From Sulfurovum sp. (GTDB lineage Bacteria > Campylobacterota > Campylobacteria > Campylobacterales > Sulfurovaceae), in NCBI GenBank assembly GCA_020719895.1, contig DYPM01000054.1, positions 1 to 11,838 of the forward strand: a stretch of 11,838 nucleotides of DNA, read 5' to 3'. The position numbers and the translations under genes are program-made. Shown here piece by piece: positions 6,723-11,838 of this stretch; position 1 is the first letter of the stretch, and each line of letters starts with the position of its first letter. Under the pieces are notes generated by a model. The model searched no databases and was not told where the DNA came from. It worked only from the letters and a program-made list of their open reading frames with translations.

Positions 6723-8079
6723 GCGGACTCCTTTTGGAAAAGTCTATCGAATAATTGAGTAGAAATAGTGATGAAAGATATGCCACAATACCACCGCTGA
6801 TATAAGCAAGACTACTCATCATATCTCCTCTAAGATGCAATAAAAATATTCCAATCAAAAATCCATATCCAAAAATAAATACCGTAGATTGTTTATTGAG
6901 ATTTTTTGAAGTGTGAAATAGATAGTTTTGATCAAGAGTCGCAGTCACATATCCATACAGAATCGCTCCTAATGCCACACCAAAAAAATGAAAATTCAAA
7001 AAAAATTCTGCCATCAATGGACAACTAAGATTATCATTAATCACCAAATAGTGACGACTCATAAAATGATCTACTAAGTAGTGACCTGTCCCAGAATCTT
7101 TACTGCTCCACAATCCTCTTGGTACAAAAAAAAGTACTGAACTGAGTAGATTGTGTCCATACGTCACAGAAGTTTCAAAAACAGATTTGATTGTCATCAC
7201 CAACATCTCGTAAGCATCGAAATGTCCCTTAAAAAAATAGTCAATCGAAATAATTCCTTTTTGAAATGCTCCTTCAAATCCTGTCGTTTTGAGTCGTCGT
7301 ACCATCTCAAAAAGCATCGAGCCAAACAGAGCAAAACCCAAATAAAGATACAAAACATAACCCGAATATCTTTTGAAACTCACAAGCCAAACAAACACCG
7401 CACTCACTAAAGCAAAAAGATAAAATCTCGGTTGTGCTAAAGGAAAATTATAAAGCAACATCAATCCAAAAAGAATTATCCAAATCAACAACAGTTTTTT
7501 GCTTCTATTGATATAAAGCTCTAAAGTGACAAGTAGCCAAATAAAAAAAAGAAGCGGTCTTATATAGTTCGCAAAAACCAATCCAAACATTTGTCCTATG
7601 GCTTTATAGAGATAACCACGATAGATAAATATATCAAAATCAACAAATACGATAATTCCTATCGTAAATAAAATAGCAATTCCAACGCTCCATTGCAGTC
7701 TTTGAAGAGGAAATTTTTTTGTGTTATGTCGTATGATAATCGTATATTTTGAGTGAAAATAACTCCATCGATACATTATTGCATAAAATATTATCCAAAC
7801 TAAAATGACAAGATTGGCATAGAGAATAGACTCTTTATTGGTGAGTGCGTGAAGAAACAAAAAACGTTCTTGATGATATTGTATTGTAGGAATCATAAAC
7901 AAAAAAACAAATACAAAAAACCAATGAATATGATAGAAAGATACCGCTTGCAAACGCATCGCATCACGAATTCCCCATATCGCAATCAACCCAATCAAAA
8001 AAAATAATATTTCAATCCAATCAAATTCTCTAAAAACTACCAACGCATCAAATATCAAAACTATCATCCACACCAACAC
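6676..8079 (-). CDS. Wzy-like polysaccharide repeat-unit polymerase
   Basis: A 467-residue integral membrane protein with roughly ten to twelve hydrophobic helices. It fits the oligosaccharide repeat unit polymerase (Wzy) group by the block FFVPRGLWSSKDSGTGH (317-333) in a presumed large periplasmic loop, the following AEFFLNFHFFGVALG (357-371), and an arginine-bearing segment NFPLAQPRFY (211-220). Wzy joins lipid-linked repeat units on the periplasmic side. The start is GTG at 8079 with AAGGAG five bases upstream; an ATG four codons later is less well placed. The hydrophilic C-terminal tail (about 450-467) overlaps the next gene by 47 bp. An O-antigen ligase (WaaL) is the main alternative, less likely by motif. 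Confidence 0.82.
   Translation of the reverse strand: MLVWMIVLIFDALVVFREFDWIEILFFLIGLIAIWGIRDAMRLQAVSFYHIHWFFVFVFLFMIPTIQYHQERFLFLHALTNKESILYANLVILVWIIFYAIMYRWSYFHSKYTIIIRHNTKKFPLQRLQWSVGIAILFTIGIIVFVDFDIFIYRGYLYKAIGQMFGLVFANYIRPLLFFIWLLVTLELYINRSKKLLLIWIILFGLMLLYNFPLAQPRFYLFALVSAVFVWLVSFKRYSGYVLYLYLGFALFGSMLFEMVRRLKTTGFEGAFQKGIISIDYFFKGHFDAYEMLVMTIKSVFETSVTYGHNLLSSVLFFVPRGLWSSKDSGTGHYLVDHFMSRHYLVINDNLSCPLMAEFFLNFHFFGVALGAILYGYVTATLDQNYLFHTSKNLNKQSTVFIFGYGFLIGIFLLHLRGDMMSSLAYISGGIVAYLSSLFLLNYSIDFSKRSPLEDQCPCSDIHLSKR
6728..6733 (-). promoter_or_regulatory. Ribosome binding site that fixes the TTG start of the GT-A glycosyltransferase
   Basis: AAGGAG (extended to AAAAGGAG) stands five bases before the TTG at 6722 and lies inside the polymerase reading frame. 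It is as strong as the sites of the neighbouring genes and shows that translation starts independently within the overlap. Confidence 0.75.
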
Positions 8080-8097
8080 AGATTCTCCTTGAGAGTA

Positions 8098-9210
8098 TTA
8101 TCGACTTTCTATCTCTTTTTCAATCAGTGTTTTATCTAAATGTTCAAAAACAGTTTTGTTTTCATATCCTATTTCACTCAAACATCCTATATTTGGAACA
8201 ATCACTTTTTTGTGATAACTCATCGCCAAATAGACACCACCAGATGTCAAAATATCTTGATAGTTAAACAGTACACTATCACACGCACAGAAGAAAAAAT
8301 CCAAATCTTTTTCGGGAATAAGTTTGTTTATAATCAAAATATTTGGATTGTGTTGTGCGACTGTTGAGAGTTTGGAAACATACGCTTTTTCATTTCCGCC
8401 ACCTATAATCCATAACGCATAATCAGAACGTTGTAGAGTATTAAATACCTCCACTGCTTCAAGTATTCCTTTATATGCAGAGATAGTTCCAAAAATCAAA
8501 AAAATAGTTTTTTCGTTTGGTACAGGAGAAATACCGTAGAGGATTTTAAGCTGTGAGATTGCTTTTGATTTTGAAAAAATTGTTGTTTCATAAAGTGGAT
8601 GTTCGACTACAAAAAACTTCTCTCTTTTTGTATCCAAAATAGGCATCATAATATCAATCGCAACAGGACAGTGTACATGAATTTTGTCAGCAAGTTTTGC
8701 AAAATACCGACGCACAAAAAGGTTTGCTTTTGTGTAGCGTTTTTTGTGATGAATTTTATTGTGAATCGTCCAGACTACTTTACCGCCAAGCATTTTATAA
8801 AGAGCGACCCAAAAAAATGTCCACACTACAATCAAAAAAGATCTTGCATCATAAAATCCAAACCAATGATGATGGAGTAATGTTTTTTTGCCACGAAGTC
8901 GTTCGATTACAAGTGTTGCAAACTCTCCAACTCGCAGACTCTTTACTTCCAATTGAACCATTTGATTAATGCTCAAATTTTTGGCAAAGCCAAAAATTAG
9001 GTCTTCAGCAGACGGCTCTCGCGACTGGTCGCTCTTTGGAGAATTTTGTTTATTTGGGGAGTTTAATTCTTTTTTTTCGATAATCTCTTTATAGAGCATA
9101 AAAAGATAGCTATTATGACTTTTGGTGCGTTCAATGCTGGGTGTGACATAGATGGTTTTGAGTGTGTTGTCGATATCGTAATAGTGTTGTTCGAGTGTTG
9201 ATTTGTTCAT
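8098..9210 (-). CDS. Glycosyltransferase (GT-B fold, GT4-like) with an in-frame insertion
   Basis: A 370-residue GT-B-type glycosyltransferase. LLHHHWFGF (111-119) and VVWTIHNKIHHKK (145-157) are the N-terminal domain blocks; FLIFGTISAYKGILEAVEVF (237-256) opens the nucleotide-sugar domain, and FNYQDILTSGGVYLAMSY (315-332) takes the place of the classical E-x7-E region, as in the group with a T-S-G motif. Between NSYLFMLYKEI (33-43) and the HHHW block, residues about 50-79 are a polar insert (NSPNKQNSPK followed by SREPSAED) encoded by repeat-like DNA. The ATG at 9210 has AAAGG about 9 nt upstream. An upstream open frame to 9303 would overlap the pyruvyl transferase gene and is rejected. It begins 11 bp after that gene and ends 18 bp before the polymerase. 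The insert may weaken or not affect function. Confidence 0.85.
   Translation of the reverse strand: MNKSTLEQHYYDIDNTLKTIYVTPSIERTKSHNSYLFMLYKEIIEKKELNSPNKQNSPKSDQSREPSAEDLIFGFAKNLSINQMVQLEVKSLRVGEFATLVIERLRGKKTLLHHHWFGFYDARSFLIVVWTFFWVALYKMLGGKVVWTIHNKIHHKKRYTKANLFVRRYFAKLADKIHVHCPVAIDIMMPILDTKREKFFVVEHPLYETTIFSKSKAISQLKILYGISPVPNEKTIFLIFGTISAYKGILEAVEVFNTLQRSDYALWIIGGGNEKAYVSKLSTVAQHNPNILIINKLIPEKDLDFFFCACDSVLFNYQDILTSGGVYLAMSYHKKVIVPNIGCLSEIGYENKTVFEHLDKTLIEKEIESR
8974..9063 (-). repeat. Repeat-like insertion inside the glycosyltransferase gene, with a perfect hairpin
   Basis: The segment contains a perfect 10-bp inverted repeat, AATTTTTGGC and GCCAAAAATT, around a 3-nt loop (8976-8998), then a GC-richer stretch with the small dyad GCGAC-TG-GTCGC (9021-9032). 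The latter resembles 10432-10443 in the island downstream of the FrhB gene: GCGACTGGTCGC against GCGTCTTGTCGC, 10 of 12 bases, with further similarity on both sides. The insert keeps the reading frame. I infer a small dispersed element; boundaries are approximate. Confidence 0.5.
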
Positions 9211-9221
9211 TGTAAAACCTT

Positions 9222-10340
9222 TTAAATCGAGTTTAATGTATTTGATAAATAGTTCATAGAGTGAACGCGTTGTTGTTGTAGTATCGTATTGACACGCTCC
9301 CAATTTATAGGAGAATGAATGATTTTGTTTTCAAATGTTTCTGTAGATGTTATTAGTCTCTCCTCAAGCTCAAATAGTTTCAAAATCGAATTAAATCGTG
9401 CCATACCGCGTTTTTGGTTACCATAAACTACAAATGGTTTATTAAAAAGTATCGCAAATACACATCCGTGGAAAGAGTCTGTCACGACATACGAAGCATC
9501 AAAAAAACCACGTAACCACGAAGTGACAGTGGGATAAGTTATATCTTTGATAGTGGAGTTTTGATGTTTGGATTTGACATTAACACTAAATAATGGAAGA
9601 TTGAGAATCTTTGATACCTCTTCTGTTAATTTTTGAGTTTCGTTTGTATCATCCAAAATATAAGTCAAAATTCCTGCTTCACGTTTTGGCTCATTTTCAT
9701 TTTCAACCATTTGTAAATAGTCATTAATCTCAAGAAGCATAGTAGGATCAAGTACCCAAACTGCATCTTTATCAAAATACTCTTTGCATAACGCCACTCC
9801 TGATTCTTCTCTTACTGAAACGCCACTAAATCGTTGGAGTTGTGTTTTGTAGCGTATTGTTTCTTCTATTGTATATTCCCACTTATCAACTCCAAACGAA
9901 GCAGCATACGATAAAAAAAGTGGTTTATTGTCTTCGACAAATCCAAAAAAAGCGTATTGAATATATCGATACGCTCTTGCTCTCCACACTTGATCACTTC
10001 CAACGATATAGGCATTATAGTCATTGGAAGTGATTTTTTTGAAATGTTCCTCTTTCCATAACGGTTCTGTTTTTGGACTGATGTAATGTTCTACAAAATA
10101 TCGTGTATTTTTTTCGATACTCTCTTCATAACGTAAAAATTTCCACTTGAAAACAAAATGTGAAAATAGATGTTTTTTGAGAATATATTTTATCTTTCCT
10201 ATTGTATCAAGCTCAACACTTTGTACAAAAAGAAGTTCTGGAGTATGTCCCATTTTTTTGAGATGTTGCATTAGAGCATAGGCTTGAAGCATACCGCCAT
10301 AGTTGTTATTAAAGTTGTATGTTAATAGTGCAATTTTCAT
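9222..10340 (-). CDS. Polysaccharide pyruvyl transferase family protein
   Basis: A 372-residue protein of the polysaccharide pyruvyl transferase family (CsaB-like fold). Members place ketal-linked pyruvate on sugars, or related groups, using phosphoenolpyruvate. Visible blocks are the N-terminal NYGGMLQAYAL (13-23), YIVGSDQVWR (111-120), LSYAASFG (143-150), SVREESG (175-181), WVLDPTMLL (195-203) and the C-terminal TDSFHGCVFAILFNKPFVV (287-305), whose S-x-H is the family signature. The ATG at 10340 has only a weak ribosome site (GAG within AGAGTGAG). It follows the FrhB gene across a 127-bp gap filled by an inverted-repeat island and precedes the next glycosyltransferase by 11 bp. Proximity suggests it works with the FrhB protein on the same polymer. 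Confidence 0.9.
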   Translation of the reverse strand: MKIALLTYNFNNNYGGMLQAYALMQHLKKMGHTPELLFVQSVELDTIGKIKYILKKHLFSHFVFKWKFLRYEESIEKNTRYFVEHYISPKTEPLWKEEHFKKITSNDYNAYIVGSDQVWRARAYRYIQYAFFGFVEDNKPLFLSYAASFGVDKWEYTIEETIRYKTQLQRFSGVSVREESGVALCKEYFDKDAVWVLDPTMLLEINDYLQMVENENEPKREAGILTYILDDTNETQKLTEEVSKILNLPLFSVNVKSKHQNSTIKDITYPTVTSWLRGFFDASYVVTDSFHGCVFAILFNKPFVVYGNQKRGMARFNSILKLFELEERLITSTETFENKIIHSPINWERVNTILQQQRVHSMNYLSNTLNSI

Positions 10341-10370
10341 TTTTTACTCACTCTTTTCATTTGATAGGAC

Positions 10371-10502
10371 GTTTAAGAAGCAAGCTCTTTAAACTACGCT
10401 AACGCTGAGTTTTCCTCGGCGGAAAGCCCACGCGTCTTGTCGCTTTGATAGAACGCTTTTAATGGTGCTATTTGTGGTTCGCACCGAGAAAACGCGAACG
10501 GT
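10371..10502. repeat. GC-richer island of inverted repeats, probable dispersed intergenic element
   Basis: The stretch stands out from the AT-rich surroundings and holds several dyads: an imperfect hairpin GTTTAA/TTTAAAC (10371-10394), TTTCC-TCGGC-GGAAA (10411-10425), GGTGC/GCACC (10464-10468 with 10481-10485) and GTTCGC/GCGAAC (10477-10482 with 10494-10499); the last two compete. It separates the FrhB and pyruvyl transferase genes, and the FrhB stop codon (10468-10470) lies inside it. No T run marks a standard terminator. Part of it (10411-10449) resembles the insertion in the glycosyltransferase gene. It may act as attenuator, mRNA-processing site or simply a repeat. Confidence 0.55.
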
Positions 10503-11736
10503 ATATTTTGATTTTTTCAAGAATTTTGATTTTGAAAAGGATTCTTTTGATTTTATTTTTGTGCTTTTCATATCCTTGATGGCTGATTGCTTGAATCTCT
10601 TTTTTATAATTTATCATACGATTTTCTATCCAATCCTTACTGCCATACACCACATTGTGTTTTTGTATTACTATACGTTCTTGAGATTGATATACACGCT
10701 CTTCGTCAAAAGGCTCGATGTGTACTTTTTCATCTCCTTTCATTAGATTGTTGAGTATAGGATCTCTTACTATCACTAAAGTATGACCTCGATAATCATG
10801 CGTAAATTCTGGCAACCAAGCATCCATCAATACAATATCACTATCAAGAGCAAACACATCAGTACAACTATTGCAAGCATTGGGTGTAAACATTCGATAA
10901 GACCAAAATTGTGTAGGATGACTGCTCCATGTCAAAAAAACCTCTTTTCCTGTTGTGCCAACAAAACGAAATGCGTATTCGTTTGCAGGTTTATCAAACT
11001 GTTTGAATCTGTACTGCACTTTGGCAATTGACTCCTCGGGAAGTGCGATTTTGCCAAGTGTATCCGTGAAGGCTTTGGTTTTCATCTGACCACACACGAG
11101 TCCAATCAATACTTTGATTCGTTTTCTAAGTTTGATATTGCGTTTTTGAGCCAATCGAATCGCCGTCGCATAACACGGAAGAACTGTAATCGCATAACGT
11201 CCATCGTGCGTCATGATATACTCCAACATTTCGGAGAGATCTACAGGATAATAGACTGATCCTCGTGCATTTTTTAGCTCTTTTGGCGTATTAAATATCG
11301 AAAATTTGAATAGTTTTTGTGGATCATCGTGAGGCTCTACGGCTATGATTTGATCAACGATATTGTTTTCTAACAGTTTGCAACAAAGCCAATATCCAGC
11401 ACCGCCTGATGCAGATTGGAGTCGTTGCGTCTCCTCTTTTGCATAGAGAAGATAGCTTCCTGTAAGATAACCCATTTGTGAATGAAAGTCGATATTTTCA
11501 ATCGTGCCGTAGTGTTGTTTGGCTATCTCGTGTTCGTTGGGATTATCATCAATAAAAGGACACACATCTAAGCATAGTGTGCATTTAGTAAGACACCCTT
11601 CGATCTCAAAAGGTTGCAGATGTCCTGTTGAGGTAAATGCCATTTCCAATACATTTACAGGACAAATAGCATCACAAACACCACATCCAATACAAGTGTC
11701 AGTTTGGACAACTCTTTCTGTAATGTTTGGTCTCAT
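10468..11736 (-). CDS. FrhB-family (F420 hydrogenase/dehydrogenase beta subunit-like) iron-sulfur protein
   Basis: A 422-residue FrhB-family protein with a two-cluster ferredoxin head: C15-x2-C18-x2-C21-x3-C25-P and C48-x3-C52-x2-C55-x3-C59-P, predicting two [4Fe-4S] clusters. QSASGGAG (107-114), VLPCYATAIRL (185-195, C188), IGLVCGQ (211-217, C215) and NACNSCTDVFALDSDI (286-301, C288 and C291) belong to the FrhB N- and C-terminal domains. Relatives occur in many exopolysaccharide clusters next to pyruvyl transferases, in bacteria without F420; the reaction there is unknown, perhaps flavin-linked reduction of a sugar or its substituent. AAGGAG stands four bases before the ATG. The last dozen or so codons, from about residue 411, run into the repeat island, so the native C-terminus may have been altered. 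Confidence 0.9.
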   Translation of the reverse strand: MRPNITERVVQTDTCIGCGVCDAICPVNVLEMAFTSTGHLQPFEIEGCLTKCTLCLDVCPFIDDNPNEHEIAKQHYGTIENIDFHSQMGYLTGSYLLYAKEETQRLQSASGGAGYWLCCKLLENNIVDQIIAVEPHDDPQKLFKFSIFNTPKELKNARGSVYYPVDLSEMLEYIMTHDGRYAITVLPCYATAIRLAQKRNIKLRKRIKVLIGLVCGQMKTKAFTDTLGKIALPEESIAKVQYRFKQFDKPANEYAFRFVGTTGKEVFLTWSSHPTQFWSYRMFTPNACNSCTDVFALDSDIVLMDAWLPEFTHDYRGHTLVIVRDPILNNLMKGDEKVHIEPFDEERVYQSQERIVIQKHNVVYGSKDWIENRMINYKKEIQAISHQGYEKHKNKIKRILFKIKILEKIKIYRSRFLGANHK

Positions 11737-11760
11737 ACTGCTCCTTTTTTATTTTTCTAA

Positions 11761-11838
11761 TTATTTTAATTTTGAAACTATCTCCAAAGACAATCCCGTA
11801 ATAGCACAAATCGTATCGTTATCAAAATGTTGAGCTAT
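11761..11838 (-). CDS. C-terminal end of an unidentified protein, 5' part outside the window
   Basis: The last 25 codons of a minus-strand frame end in TAA 24 bp before the FrhB gene. The peptide (IAQHFDNDTICAITGLSLEI, then VSKLK) looks like the end of Rpn/PD-(D/E)XK-type nuclease or putative transposase proteins, which often close with a TGLS-x2-E/I-x2-L helix. This is a resemblance from a very short piece; any helical C-terminus could match. If real it is an upstream neighbour of the polysaccharide run. Confidence 0.4.
   Translation of the reverse strand: MAQHFDNDTICAITGLSLEIVSKLK

Noticed and set aside
8976..8998. Intragenic hairpin as a transcription terminator
   Set aside because: It is followed by neither a T run nor a gene end; the reading frame continues through it, so a repeat origin explains it better.
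9211..9303. Start of the glycosyltransferase at 9303
   Set aside because: It overlaps the pyruvyl transferase end by over 80 bp and the extra residues do not fit; the ATG at 9210 follows an AAAGG.
10462..10746. Plus-strand frame of 94 codons opposite the FrhB gene, and a 202-codon minus-strand frame opposite DUF455 (1717-2325)
   Set aside because: Both are mirror frames of genes with complete family motifs; their products are low-complexity or cysteine-rich and have no ribosome sites or motifs.

Overview
The window looks like an AT-rich member of the Campylobacterota (Epsilonproteobacteria). The grounds are an aminofutalosine-pathway MqnE of the type used by this phylum for menaquinone, an LpxK with the short epsilonproteobacterial layout, a DUF455 ferritin-like protein, and dense packing with overlapping genes. 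I cannot fix the genus from sequence alone.

Left part (1-4472), mostly housekeeping. Four minus-strand genes read metallo-beta-lactamase-fold hydrolase -> mntA -> hepT -> ruvX, with ruvX running off the left edge. mntA/hepT is a complete type VII toxin-antitoxin pair wedged into this operon, and the hepT stop overlaps the ruvX start. Divergent from the hydrolase, only 15 bp away, is a plus-strand pair: DUF455 ferritin-like protein and lpxK, overlapping by 10 bp. The DUF455 gene has a near-perfect extended -10 whose predicted start site falls on its ATG, suggesting a leaderless mRNA. lpxK ends 3 bp from the convergent end of mqnE.

Right part (4729-11838), a surface-polysaccharide gene cluster, all on the minus strand. 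In transcription order: the tail of an unidentified gene, an FrhB-type iron-sulfur protein, a polysaccharide pyruvyl transferase, a glycosyltransferase, a Wzy-like polymerase of repeat units, a GT-A glycosyltransferase and a GT4 glycosyltransferase. Gaps are 11-24 bp or negative except for 127 bp between the FrhB and pyruvyl transferase genes. Together they would add and link sugars and decorate a repeat unit with pyruvate or a similar group. The initiating phosphoglycosyl transferase, the flippase and nucleotide-sugar genes are not in the window and should lie upstream, beyond the right edge, or elsewhere.

The least ordinary sequence is a GC-richer, inverted-repeat-rich island at about 10371-10502 that ends inside the FrhB reading frame, and an in-frame insertion in the glycosyltransferase at about 8974-9063. 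The two share a diverged core on the same strand, which suggests a small dispersed repeat that can be tolerated inside genes. No tRNA, rRNA, CRISPR array, insertion sequence or replication origin was seen.
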